Assembly: GCA_021604665.1 (NCBI GenBank)
Contig: BQJK01000001.1
Span: forward strand, 558,001-622,000
DNA: 64,000 nucleotides
Reading direction: 5' to 3'
Origin: Rhodomicrobium sp.
GTDB lineage: Bacteria > Pseudomonadota > Alphaproteobacteria > Rhizobiales > HXMU1428-3
Under the pieces are notes generated by a model, which had not been told where the DNA came from, made no database searches, and was given only the letters and a program-made list of their open reading frames with translations. Below are positions 9,213 through 18,382 of the stretch, piece by piece; positions within the stretch are counted from its first letter, which is position 1, and each line of letters starts with the position of its first letter. The position numbers were made by a program, and so were the translations under genes.

Positions 9213-10079
9213 CAATGTCCCCTATTTTGTCTAGCGGTCCAGCATTGTCTTATATCGCGCTCTCAACTCTTGAAAGTGTTGAAAAGCCAAACCTAAAATT
9301 ATTTATCTTACCCGGCAACAACATCAAATAAGCACCGGTGAAAATGAAAGTTATTTATCTAAAATGAAGAGTTAAAGAAATATACCCTTCAAAGAAACGT
9401 CCAAATAGTCATGTCAAATAAGTAAAATTCATCGTTTGAATTTGTAATTAGTAATTAAGAACTGAATAAAATTTCATCAGCTACACTCTCGGCGGTATAT
9501 AAAGCATAAAAATTTATAAAATGCCTATATTACCTTATATCCAGACTAAAGTTTAAGAGCATCCCTTAGTAAATCGTTGCCGCACCCTGCAGTTTTATAA
9601 TCATAGACTACCTAAGGAGGTAGTAAGACAGCTTCGTTCGCGTTCAGGACAATAACCGACATTGGTTATTGGATCTGATAATGGTTTATGGCCAAACAGA
9701 GGACGAATGGCAGATCAACACCCGTTCCTTTGCTATATGCGTTGAGGCACTTAAACTGCCATCATAATCGCGCTCAAATGTGATGAATTAAATAAATCAT
9801 CGATATTACGATCGCATATGACCTAATTTACAAGTGAAATGATACCCACCCTTCACCTAAATATCCAGCTCTGATTTGCAGACCTATTCAAAAATGCTGC
9901 ACTAGCGTAATAATCGAAAAACTCACAAGCTTTCAGCATGTTAAAATTGCGCATTCGCAGCATTTATCAGGTAATGCTGCAAAAATTGTCGCGATAGAAG
10001 CCAATTAATTGAACCAAATACTTAGTGTATCAGCTAAAAATAAGCCTATTAAACGGGCATATTAAGGGATTGCTGTAAA
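9213..10079. other. Long AT-rich intergenic region with inverted repeats (gltX 3' side, gltA 5' side)
   Basis: About 870 bases contain no frame of 60 codons or more and no recognisable gene. Visible structure: CTACCT-AAGG-AGGTAG at 9608-9623, CAATAACC/GGTTATTG at 9650-9657/9664-9671, and GCAGCATT/AATGCTGC at 9957-9964/9973-9980 with a further AATGCTGC at 9893-9900. The gltA promoter and any leader must lie at the low-coordinate end. An untranslated RNA or a decayed gene is possible, but neither can be shown. Confidence 0.6.
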
Positions 10080-11492
10080 TTATAGCACGTCCCGTATGCG
10101 CCTAAGCGTTTCTTCCTGGCCAAGGCTGACCAAAACATCATAAATGCCAGGGGAGTTTGGTGTCCCGGTTAAGACCGCGCGCAGCGGTTGTGCCACTTTA
10201 CCAAATTTAAGCTCGCGTTTTTCAGCAAACCCTTTCAATGAGGTCTCAAGCGTCTCTTTTTCAAAGGAAGGCAAGCTAGCAAGTTCATCAGCAAGCCCCT
10301 TTAGAATATCAAGCGCCGGCGCGTCTTTAATACTTTTCGCAGCTTTATCTTCCATCGGAATAGGTAAAGAGACAAAAAGATAGCTCGCCACTTCAAGGAG
10401 TTCTATCAGTGTCTTGGCCCGCTCTTTCAGGAACGGTAGCGCGTCTTTAAAGCGATCAAACTCTATCTTGCGAACATCATAACTAAATTCATGTGTCATC
10501 TCACCGCTGGAGATAAGCTCTTTCAGGTCAGCAATTAACCGGTCATCATCAGCTTCGCGAATGTAATGACCATTCACATGGTCAAGCTTTTGAATATCAA
10601 ACCGGGCAGGCGCCTTATTAATCGCATCTAGATCAAACCACTCAATCAACTGCTCAGTGGTAATAATCTCTTCGTCGCCGTGGCTCCAGCCAAGCCGTGC
10701 CAGGTAGTTCTGCAAACCTTCGGGCAAATACCCAAGTGCCTTATACTGCTCAGCCCCTAAAGCGCCATGGCGTTTGGAAAGTTTCGCTCCATCAGCGCCG
10801 TGGATAAGCGGGATATGCGCAAACACAGGCAAGTCCCAGCCAAGCGCCTTATAGATCTGAATTTGCCGCGCACAATTCGTTAGATGGTCATCCCCCCGGA
10901 TCACATGGGTAATGCCCATATCATGATCATCAACCACCACCGCTAGCATATAGGTCGGTGTGCCATCAGAGCGCAGCAGCACAAGATCATCCAGCTGGTC
11001 ATTCTTGATGACCACATCACCCTGAACCTCATCATGAATAACCGTCTCCCCCTCGATAGGGGATTTAAAGCGCACCACATATTCACCGCGTTTCGCCATG
11101 GTTAAAGGTTCATGGCGGCCAGGATAGCGGGGGGCAACACCAGCCGCCCGTGCCTCAGCCCGCACCTTTTCAAGCTCTTGGTCAGGTGCGTAAGAGCGGT
11201 AAGCATGACCTGATTGCAAAAGTTTTGTTGCAACCTCAACATGCCGTGCCTGACGTTTTGATTGATAAACAGGCGCCTCATCAGCTTCAAGGCCCAGCCA
11301 TTTCATACCGGCCATAATTGCATCAATCGCTTCAGTGGTGGAGCGCGCCCGGTCCGTATCTTCTATCCGCAGGAGGAATTTACCCCCCTTAGCCCGAGCG
11401 TAGGCCCAGTTAAACAGGGCAGTGCGTGCCCCGCCGATATGAAGAAAGCCCGTCGGGCTTGGAGCAAACCTGGTGACAATTTTATCAGACAT
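10080..11492 (-). CDS. gltX: Glutamyl-tRNA synthetase
   Basis: This class Ib aminoacyl-tRNA synthetase charges tRNA(Glu), and in organisms using the GatCAB route also tRNA(Gln). The 470 residues contain the HIGH-type motif as HIGG in PSPTGFLHIGGARTALF (from about residue 10) and the KMSKS-type motif as KLSKR starting at K237. The anticodon-binding helical domain fills the C-terminal third. The start at 11492 is chosen because it gives the standard MSDKIVTRFAPSPTG opening; an upstream in-frame start at 11549 would add an unrelated tail. A TATAAT on the minus strand at 11585-11590 is a candidate -10 box. Confidence 0.96.
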   Translation of the reverse strand: MSDKIVTRFAPSPTGFLHIGGARTALFNWAYARAKGGKFLLRIEDTDRARSTTEAIDAIMAGMKWLGLEADEAPVYQSKRQARHVEVATKLLQSGHAYRSYAPDQELEKVRAEARAAGVAPRYPGRHEPLTMAKRGEYVVRFKSPIEGETVIHDEVQGDVVIKNDQLDDLVLLRSDGTPTYMLAVVVDDHDMGITHVIRGDDHLTNCARQIQIYKALGWDLPVFAHIPLIHGADGAKLSKRHGALGAEQYKALGYLPEGLQNYLARLGWSHGDEEIITTEQLIEWFDLDAINKAPARFDIQKLDHVNGHYIREADDDRLIADLKELISSGEMTHEFSYDVRKIEFDRFKDALPFLKERAKTLIELLEVASYLFVSLPIPMEDKAAKSIKDAPALDILKGLADELASLPSFEKETLETSLKGFAEKRELKFGKVAQPLRAVLTGTPNSPGIYDVLVSLGQEETLRRIRDVL

Positions 11493-11917
11493 TGATGATT
11501 GGTCCTGAGTAGTGTTCTGAATGGCGATGAAAAGAGCCGCGAACAACAAGCTTCGTAAGCCACTATTGGGTGCTAAAAGCCCGCATTATACGCCCCTCTG
11601 GAAGCGCCATATATGGAGGCCTCAGCGCTACAGGTATCAGTTTGTAGCAGAGAACAAGCTGCAATAAATAGCGGCTCTTGAAAGCAAATAAATGCAATTT
11701 GTGTTTAACTGCGGTTAAACTCTTGATGACCTTAGCTAGAGAGCTTGTGTATAGCACAGAATCAGAGGGGAAAATCAACGGCCATCATGTATAGATTGCG
11801 AAGAATTAATAAAACTTATGGCATAATCTCTATCAACTCTCTGTCAAGCCCTGCTTACACGCTGTTACTCCCTCTCCGCTCAACTAAAATAGCCCACCAC
11901 ATATATTGCGGGGGCCG
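11493..11917. other. Divergent promoter region between gltX and comEC
   Basis: This non-coding stretch separates two divergently transcribed genes. It contains TATAAT on the minus strand at 11585-11590 (candidate gltX -10; no good -35 seen), a CCATATATGG palindrome at 11607-11616, and a perfect inverted repeat GTTTAAC-TGCG-GTTAAAC at 11703-11720. No small gene is evident. Confidence 0.5.
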
Positions 11918-14215
11918 ATGGAGCTAAAGTCAGAGACCTTTCGACCAGACAAAGTAAACCCAGAGGATCCAGATCCGGAGACTTTAGCCCCAGAAGACCT
12001 GCCCGCCAGAAGAGGAGGCGGAGAACCCCCTCATTTCTATCCTGAACAGCTGCTTCTCCCGGTTGCCCATTTACCCTGGGGCGTCTTGTTAATCGCAACA
12101 GGCATCGGTCTCTATTTCTCCATGCCGATCGAGCCAAACCCCGCACTGGTTGCCTTGCTGCTGTCAGCAACAGCTTTGCTCTGGGCGCTATTCCCCCGTC
12201 ATTTAAATGCAACAGGAACGATCAGTGCTCACCTGCCGCTTACAATAGTGTTGCTGGTGCTTATTGGTTTTAGCGCTGCCACCTACCGTGCAAATGGCAC
12301 AGCCACCCCGCTTTTAAAAGATCAATGGAAAAGCCATACGCTAAAATTAATCGTGGAGGAGGTGCACCCCCTCACTAGAAATCGCATTCGATATATTGGG
12401 CGGGTCGAAAATCTCTCTTATCTCCCCCAATTAGCCTGGCCAAAAAGGGTACGGCTCAGCGCACCAGATCAGGGACCAAGATTCACATATGGTGATAAAA
12501 TCTGTGCCCGGGTAATGCTTAAACGGCCAGATGGCCCCTTATATCCAAAAGGCTATGACTTTGCGCGGGCCCTCTGGTTCCAAAGTATCGGGGGCAGCGG
12601 TTATAGCCTCTCCCCGTTAAAGCAGTGCCCAGGCGTAAGCCAGGTGGCGGCAGGCGCCCCACATACCTTCGGTGCTCCACAAGTAAAAAGCCTCATAGCT
12701 GCCCTGCGCAATGCCATTTCAGCGCGCTTAGAAACCGGGCTAACAGAAACCCAGAGAGCCTTCGCCCAGGCGCTGATCATCGGGGAGAGAGGGGGCATCC
12801 CAAAAGCCCAGTTAGAGGCGGTGAGAAAAGCCGGGCTTGGTCATCTACTGGCAATTTCAGGATTACATATGGCGGTTTTTGCCGGCACTGTCTTTTTCCT
12901 GTTGCGGGCCTTCATGGCCCTGAGCCCAAATCTTACCCAAACCGTTGCAATAAAAAAATGGGCCGCTGCAGGGGCGCTTTTTAGCGGCGGCCTATATTTT
13001 CTCATCTCCGGCCAGTCGATACCAACACAGCGCGCTTTCTTGATGATAACAATAATGTTCGTCGCCATCATGATAGAACGGCCAGCCCTGACACTGAGAA
13101 ATGTCACATTAGCCGCATTGGTGATCTTGCTCTTCAGGCCAGAAAGCCTGTTAACCCCGGGGTTCCAAATGTCTTTCGCGGCTGTTACAGCACTGGTCGC
13201 AATCTATCAGCTATATATGAACCAGCCAAAACCTGAAGATGAAAATGTAGCAAAGCTATCATCACCGCTAGCCAGGCCCTTTATCTATCTTGGCGGTATT
13301 CTGCTCACCAGTTTAATTGCAACCATCGCAACAGCCCCCTATGCGATCTATCATTTCCATCAACTGTCTTATATGGGGCCAGTTGGGAATCTGCTGGCAA
13401 TCCCGGTGTTCACTGTCCTAATCATGCCTGCCGCGGTCGCAACGCTAGCCCTCATGCCGTTTGGCCTTGAAGGGGTGGTGCTACCATTGTTCGGCGTATC
13501 AATAGACATTCTGCTCGCAATAGCGCAATGGACCGCAAGTTTTGACCCAGCCTTACTATATACAGGGTCCATAACGGTCCATGCGCTTATCTTTGCAACA
13601 CTTGCAGGGCTGGTTTTTTTGTTTGCCAAAAAACATACGGCGCGCTGGGCCGCTTTGCCTTTAGCACTCGCTGCGCTCTACACAGCAAAACCAAATTCCC
13701 GACCAGATGTTTATATAAACAAAGAGGGCACCGTGATCACCATTAGAGGGGCAGATGGAAAACTACACGCCCCTGATAGTCGAAAAGGTAATTTTGAAAT
13801 TTCCAAATGGTTGCGCGCAGAAGGCGATAGCCGTAGCCCTGGTGAAATCAGGCAAAGTCAATATTTATTATGTGATGATGCTGCCTGTAGTGCCGTGGTG
13901 AAAGGCCGATCTCTGACCCTCATCAAATCAATCGCCGCTTTGGAAGAAGCCTGCCAAACGTCAGATATAGTAATTTATCACCGCACCATTCGCCGTCGCT
14001 GTTCTCACCCTGAGCTCACCCTCTCTACACCAGAGTTAAAGCGCGGCGGCGCAACAGCCCTCTATATAGAAAATACGCCGCAACTATCAGAGCTGCAGAA
14101 AAGTCAGAAGAAGTCCCCCGCACACAACCGAGAAAAGTCAGGACGTATAATCGTTAAAACAGCCAACAGCCAAAGGCGGCACCGCTTATGGGGCGGGGCA
14201 GGGCAAAGAGAATGA
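11918..14215 (+). CDS. comEC: ComEC/Rec2 family DNA-uptake channel protein
   Basis: ComEC is the inner-membrane channel that carries single-stranded DNA into the cytoplasm during natural transformation. The 765 residues show N-terminal membrane segments (near residues 45-130), a soluble OB-like DUF4131 region (about 130-230), and the Competence domain with GERGGIPKAQLEAVRKAGLGHLLAISGLHMA, the family signature, near residue 300, followed by many membrane helices. The C-terminal part starts at PDVYINKEG and has none of the HxHxDH metal motif of the metallo-beta-lactamase domain found in full-length ComEC. Start: ATG 11918 follows GGGGGCC; a TTG at 11906 is an alternative. It stands alone in its operon. 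Confidence 0.9.
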   Translation: MELKSETFRPDKVNPEDPDPETLAPEDLPARRGGGEPPHFYPEQLLLPVAHLPWGVLLIATGIGLYFSMPIEPNPALVALLLSATALLWALFPRHLNATGTISAHLPLTIVLLVLIGFSAATYRANGTATPLLKDQWKSHTLKLIVEEVHPLTRNRIRYIGRVENLSYLPQLAWPKRVRLSAPDQGPRFTYGDKICARVMLKRPDGPLYPKGYDFARALWFQSIGGSGYSLSPLKQCPGVSQVAAGAPHTFGAPQVKSLIAALRNAISARLETGLTETQRAFAQALIIGERGGIPKAQLEAVRKAGLGHLLAISGLHMAVFAGTVFFLLRAFMALSPNLTQTVAIKKWAAAGALFSGGLYFLISGQSIPTQRAFLMITIMFVAIMIERPALTLRNVTLAALVILLFRPESLLTPGFQMSFAAVTALVAIYQLYMNQPKPEDENVAKLSSPLARPFIYLGGILLTSLIATIATAPYAIYHFHQLSYMGPVGNLLAIPVFTVLIMPAAVATLALMPFGLEGVVLPLFGVSIDILLAIAQWTASFDPALLYTGSITVHALIFATLAGLVFLFAKKHTARWAALPLALAALYTAKPNSRPDVYINKEGTVITIRGADGKLHAPDSRKGNFEISKWLRAEGDSRSPGEIRQSQYLLCDDAACSAVVKGRSLTLIKSIAALEEACQTSDIVIYHRTIRRRCSHPELTLSTPELKRGGATALYIENTPQLSELQKSQKKSPAHNREKSGRIIVKTANSQRRHRLWGGAGQRE

Positions 14216-14236
14216 AATAAGGGCTACGCGCGTAAG

Positions 14237-14263
14237 TAAATCACCTGAGAGCCAAGTGATTTA
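14237..14263. terminator. Hairpin between convergent comEC and lexA
   Basis: An 8-bp perfect stem TAAATCAC/GTGATTTA (14237-14244 and 14256-14263) with an 11-base loop lies in the 59-base gap between two converging genes. There is no strong T run, so its role as a shared terminator is inferred from position. Confidence 0.4.
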
Positions 14264-14274
14264 GACATGAGACC

Positions 14275-14994
14275 TTAGTGATAACGGCGCACAAGCCCAA
14301 CAAGCTGGCCTTGCACCTGCACTTTATCAGCAGGGAAGGTGCGGGGCTCATAGGCGGGGTTCGCTGCCACCAGCTCAACCTCACCGCCCTTTATATAAAG
14401 CTTCTTCAAGGTTGCCTCTTCCTCATCCACAATAAAGCAAACAACAATATCACCATTATGAGCGGTTGAGGTTTCACGGATCAGCACAGTGTCACCATCC
14501 AGAATGCCTTCTTCAATCATCGAATCGCCATGAACTTCGAGGGCATAATGATCCCCCCTGCCAATCATATCCGGTGACACAAGAATATCATTCGTATGGT
14601 CCTGGATTGCAGAAATCGGCACGCCAGCCGCAATCCGCCCCATAACAGGGATCTGCACAGAGCCATGCCCATCATCTTTTTCAGCAGAAACGCTCTTATC
14701 AGGAAAAGTAACAACATTAGACGCTGGCGCCGCGTCGCCGCGTGGCACCTCACCACCGCGGAGCACCTCACCTAAGGCAACATCAGGCAATTTCAGAATT
14801 TCAACGGCCCGCGCTCTGTGGGCCAGCCGGCGGATAAAGCCGCGCTCCTCAAGAGCCGTGATCAGGCGGTGAATACCAGATTTCGATTTAAGATCAAGCG
14901 CATCCTTCATCTCATCAAAAGAGGGAGAAACCCCTGTCTCCTGCACCCGCTCATGGATGAACATAAGAAGATCTTTTTGCTTCTTGGTCAGCAT
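14275..14994 (-). CDS. lexA: SOS repressor LexA
   Basis: LexA represses DNA-damage genes and cleaves itself when RecA filaments form. The 239 residues comprise an N-terminal winged-helix domain (1-65), a Pro/Ala-rich linker, and the S24 peptidase-like domain. The self-cleavage bond is Ala123-Gly124, with catalytic Ser158 (HGDSM) and Lys197 (ATLKKL). The start at 14994 is chosen from GGAAGGG upstream and the conserved MLTKKQ opening; an in-frame start at 15051 would add 19 unrelated residues. A perfect alphaproteobacterial SOS box lies 240 bases upstream, so it most likely represses itself. It sits at the end of the trp-moa block, the usual place in this class. Confidence 0.97.
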   Translation of the reverse strand: MLTKKQKDLLMFIHERVQETGVSPSFDEMKDALDLKSKSGIHRLITALEERGFIRRLAHRARAVEILKLPDVALGEVLRGGEVPRGDAAPASNVVTFPDKSVSAEKDDGHGSVQIPVMGRIAAGVPISAIQDHTNDILVSPDMIGRGDHYALEVHGDSMIEEGILDGDTVLIRETSTAHNGDIVVCFIVDEEEATLKKLYIKGGEVELVAANPAYEPRTFPADKVQVQGQLVGLVRRYH

Positions 14995-15352
14995 GAAATT
15001 TGCCCTTCCTTCCGGCGTTTTAGTATCGTCAGACTTTAAAGCCGTCACCAACGTAAAGTGACTAACGTTTGTTGTTACTTACCTATAGATGTCACTAATC
15101 GGCAGTCGTCTCTAACGAATATGCATCTCGTTAAAATAGTCGTCTCCAGCCCCAGGGCATTGTGGCAAACGGCAAAATGCTCACCTCTCAGCCCATAGAG
15201 ACTCAATGTGTACGAATCAAGAACATATTACATGTTCTTATGTTGTTCTGCAAGAGGGGAGGGATATAGGGGAAGGGCAGGGTTAAGCAGTCAGCAGCGA
15301 TAAGCCCGATGATTAAATCAGTGATTAAGGCGATGGTGTGTGCCAGCACTCG
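14995..15352. other. Intergenic region moeA-lexA carrying the lexA control region
   Basis: No gene is seen here. Apart from the SOS box at 15221-15248 there is a purine-rich run near 15250-15280 and nothing else recognisable. The distance from SOS box to start codon implies a lexA leader of roughly 200 bases. Confidence 0.5.
15221..15248 (-). promoter_or_regulatory. LexA-binding SOS box upstream of lexA
   Basis: The plus strand reads GTTCTTATGTTGTTC at 15234-15248, an exact match to the alphaproteobacterial SOS box GTTC-N7-GTTC. Overlapping it is a dyad GAACAT-ATTAC-ATGTTC at 15221-15237. The site lies between moeA and lexA, facing lexA. The direct-repeat motif is established for this class; that it controls lexA is inferred from position. 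Confidence 0.85.
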
Positions 15353-16585
15353 TTACACATCATCCAGTGAGATGTAATCAACCACTGATCCCGCTTCAGC
15401 ATAAGCAGCCCTGACAGGGCGAATGAGTAACGCATTGGCTGAAGCAAATATAGATTGTAAGCTGCTATCCTGATCATCAAACGCCCTGATCTCAACTTGT
15501 CCAAAACGAGATATATTGGTTTTAGCGCGCATATAATGTTGCCGTGCTCCATTGGTTGGCACATTATTTAACAAACGCGCTGATCTAATCGGCAAATCAA
15601 CTTGGTTGGCGCCCATCATTTGCCGCAACAGCGGTACAACAAACAGTAATGTACATACAAGCGCAGAAACCGGATTACCAGGTACGCCAATCACTTGCTG
15701 TTGTTTTAAGCGCCCAACCATTAGCGGTTTTCCTGGGCGCATAGCTATTCGCCAAAAATTAAGCACCATCCCCGCCCGGCTCAGCGCCTCTTGCACAAGG
15801 TCATGGTCACCAACAGAGGCGCCGCCAATGGTTACCAGAATATCATAATCAGCAGCCCGCTTTATCTGTTTTGAGAGATCATCCATATCATCCCTGGCGA
15901 TGCCTATAATATCTGCCTCGCCGCCTGCCAACTCAATCAGTGCTTTCATCCCCGAGGGAATGGAAGAAACAATAGCCCCTTCAAAAAGCTCAGCACCCGG
16001 CAGAACTAACTCATCACCAGTTGCAAGAATAGCAACGCGGGGCCGGGCACGCACTGGCACCATTTCTATATTCATGGCAGCAAGCAGCGTTAGATGGCGG
16101 TAGTTAAGCCGAGACCCGGCAGAAATCAAAAGGTCGTTCTCTTGAAAGTCATAACCTGAAGGGCGGATATAATTTGCCTCACTATCATACTGCAGAACTT
16201 TCACTGTGGTAGCACCACCAGTTATATGATCCGCATTCTGATCCGTTTCGCAATCCTCTTGCAGTACAATCCGGTCAGCCCCATCAGGCAGGGCAGCGCC
16301 AGTAAATATACGCACAGCCTCACCCCTGCCAAGCCGGCCTTGAAATGGATGACCCGCAGATGAACTGCCAATAATTTTAAGGGGGGTCCCTATAGGGTGA
16401 AGGTCAGCGCCCTTAACCGCATAGCCATCCATTGCCGATGAGTGGAATGGTGGTTGCGTGACCTTGGCTGTTATATCTGCAGAAACATAGCAACCAGCAG
16501 CGCTCTGAAGCGGCGCAGCGCTAGTCTTTGTAACAGGGCATTCAGCCAGCAGCCGCTGCCGCGCTGTTTCAACATCCAACATCAT
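15353..16585 (-). CDS. moeA: Molybdopterin molybdenumtransferase MoeA
   Basis: MoeA inserts molybdenum into adenylylated molybdopterin, the last step of molybdenum cofactor synthesis. The 410 residues show the usual domain order. The molybdopterin-binding domain has ILATGDELV near residue 185, and VTIGGASVGDHDLV and PGKPLMVG follow it. The C-terminal domain contains NALLIRP. Start: the tandem ATGs at 16585/16582 lie 10 bases after the moaC stop, so it is translated with the TrpC-MoaC fusion. An in-frame start at 16651 would overlap that gene and add an unrelated tail. Confidence 0.95.
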   Translation of the reverse strand: MMLDVETARQRLLAECPVTKTSAAPLQSAAGCYVSADITAKVTQPPFHSSAMDGYAVKGADLHPIGTPLKIIGSSSAGHPFQGRLGRGEAVRIFTGAALPDGADRIVLQEDCETDQNADHITGGATTVKVLQYDSEANYIRPSGYDFQENDLLISAGSRLNYRHLTLLAAMNIEMVPVRARPRVAILATGDELVLPGAELFEGAIVSSIPSGMKALIELAGGEADIIGIARDDMDDLSKQIKRAADYDILVTIGGASVGDHDLVQEALSRAGMVLNFWRIAMRPGKPLMVGRLKQQQVIGVPGNPVSALVCTLLFVVPLLRQMMGANQVDLPIRSARLLNNVPTNGARQHYMRAKTNISRFGQVEIRAFDDQDSSLQSIFASANALLIRPVRAAYAEAGSVVDYISLDDV

Positions 16586-16595
16586 CCTACCACGA

Positions 16596-18281
16596 TCACT
16601 CCGCTGCGTCAGGCGCGCGGTAAACCCCGGATTTGCCTCCAGTTTTTTCAAGCAGTCGTATACCAGAAAAGCTCATGCCCTTATCAATAGCTTTGGCCAT
16701 ATCATAAATGGTCAGACAGGCCACAGAAACAGCCGTTAAGGCTTCCATTTCAACACCGGTTTTCCCATCAACCTTAACCCTCGCCGCAACACGGATGCCG
16801 GTCGTTGGATGGCTAAACGGAGTGAAATCAACATCAACGCCAGTGAGTTGCAGCGGATGACATAACGGAATGAGATCAGCTGTTTTCTTAGCTGCCATTA
16901 TGCCGGCAAGCCGAGCAGCAGAGAGCACATCACCCTTTTTCATGGCATTTTGCTGAATCTGCGCCAGCGTTTCAGGTTGCATGGTCACATAGCCCTCAGC
17001 AACAGCAATCCGCTGGCTGCTATCCTTCGCTGAAATATCAACCATATGCGCTGCACCAGCTTCATTAACATGGCTCAATTTCCCAGTAGATTTTTCATCT
17101 TCAGCAGTTTTTGCGTCACCTGCTACCTTATTATCTTTTGAGGAGATCGCATCAGCAATTGAGGTCTTTATTTTATTACCGGCCCCGGCAAGCGGCGGTT
17201 CACCAGCAAGGCTATCAGTACCTTTCTCAACCGTGCTATCACGGCGGGCGCCGGCCTCTGCCTCAGTCGGCTCGCCAACAGTTGCCCCAATCATCGCGCC
17301 AAGCTCTTGTACAGCAGCCTGAAAATCATCCTCACGCCCACTATTTCCTTCGCTCTTGGCGGCGCCCAATTCCTCGGCATGTGGTTCTGCATTAGCTTGC
17401 GAAGCAGGGTGGGGGTCCTCGGCATCATCACCGCCATCAGCTTCAGCCCGCGCCGGTTGATCTGCCGGTTGGCGCGGAGCCTCCAAAGGGGCAATGCCAA
17501 GCAAGCGCCGTGTTGCACTTTCAACATCATCCTGCCGCATCAAACACTCACCAACGAGATATGTCTGCACACCAACATGGGAAAGCCTTGTTAAATCCTC
17601 ATGTTTAAAAATGCCGCTTTCACTCACTACAATACGATCATGGGGAATAAGCGGTGCTAACCCTTCCGTCACTTCAAGCTTGATCTCAAATGTTTGCAGA
17701 TTGCGATTGTTAATACCAATTAAAACAGAATCGAGCTGCAGGGCCCGCTCAAGTTCCTGCCGGTTATGCACCTCAATGAGAACATCCATGCCCCATTCGC
17801 GGGCAACATTGGTCAAGGTTTTGGCCATGCTATCATCCACAGCGGCCATGATAACCAAGATGCAATCCGCCCCCCAGGCGCGGGCTTCCACCACCTGATA
17901 AGGGTCAATCATAAAGTCCTTGCGCAGCACAGGCAGGCTAGAGGCGCTGCGAACCTCTTTCAGGTAAATAGGGTGGCCTTGAAAAAACGGCACATCAGTC
18001 AAAACAGAAATACAAGCAGCCCCGCCATTTTCATAAGCAACAGCAAGCGCCGCCGGGTCAAAATTCTCCCGGATCAAACCTTTTGAAGGGCTGGCTTTTT
18101 TTATTTCAGCGATCAGTGCCGCGCGCCCGCTTTGGTGGGTGTTATAAATATTTTTAACAAAGCCGCGCGGGGTTGAGGCCATTCTCGCCTGCACTTCAAT
18201 TTCCGAAACCGGCAAATTAATTTTGGCGTTTTCAACTTCCCGCGTTTTATGAGCAATGATCCGGTCGAGCATATTTTGCAT
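16596..18281 (-). CDS. trpC-moaC: Fused indole-3-glycerol-phosphate synthase (TrpC) and cyclic pyranopterin monophosphate synthase (MoaC)
   Basis: One uninterrupted frame of 561 residues carries two enzymes of different pathways. Residues 1-263 are a full TrpC barrel (E59, K61 in [11 protein letters not shown]121 in [10 protein letters not shown]170 in LIEVHN, N191-N194 in NNRN, E221-S-G), which closes the indole ring in tryptophan synthesis. Residues 401-557 are a full MoaC domain (H475 in PLCHPL, E511/E513 in VEMEAL, D527 and K530 in TIYDMAK), which makes cyclic pyranopterin monophosphate for molybdenum cofactor. Residues 264-400 are a low-complexity linker rich in Ala, Glu, Asp, Gly and Ser. 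The start at 18281 has AAGGAA upstream; 18302 and 18272 are alternatives. In related bacteria trpC, moaC and moeA are adjacent separate genes, so stop-codon loss is the likely origin. A missed stop from a sequencing or assembly error cannot be ruled out. Confidence 0.92.
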   Translation of the reverse strand: MQNMLDRIIAHKTREVENAKINLPVSEIEVQARMASTPRGFVKNIYNTHQSGRAALIAEIKKASPSKGLIRENFDPAALAVAYENGGAACISVLTDVPFFQGHPIYLKEVRSASSLPVLRKDFMIDPYQVVEARAWGADCILVIMAAVDDSMAKTLTNVAREWGMDVLIEVHNRQELERALQLDSVLIGINNRNLQTFEIKLEVTEGLAPLIPHDRIVVSESGIFKHEDLTRLSHVGVQTYLVGECLMRQDDVESATRRLLGIAPLEAPRQPADQPARAEADGGDDAEDPHPASQANAEPHAEELGAAKSEGNSGREDDFQAAVQELGAMIGATVGEPTEAEAGARRDSTVEKGTDSLAGEPPLAGAGNKIKTSIADAISSKDNKVAGDAKTAEDEKSTGKLSHVNEAGAAHMVDISAKDSSQRIAVAEGYVTMQPETLAQIQQNAMKKGDVLSAARLAGIMAAKKTADLIPLCHPLQLTGVDVDFTPFSHPTTGIRVAARVKVDGKTGVEMEALTAVSVACLTIYDMAKAIDKGMSFSGIRLLEKTGGKSGVYRAPDAAE

Positions 18282-18382
18282 GACTGTTTCCTTAAATTCC
18301 ATCCCTCACCGAAAAATAAGCCCTTATCTAAAAAGCAAAATAATCGGCAAGACCCTCAAAACAAGGGATGGCAGCGTTAATT

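Noticed and set aside
9600-9790. Possible transposase remnant (SDNG-like string)
   Set aside because: A short SDNG string occurs in one frame after a stop, but there is no DDE context, no terminal repeats and no neighbouring motif, so I cannot support an insertion sequence.
17291-17530. Separate small gene inside the TrpC-MoaC linker
   Set aside because: Frames in other phases over the linker have no ribosome site and a composition typical of shadows, and the main frame is continuous, so a separate gene is not supported.
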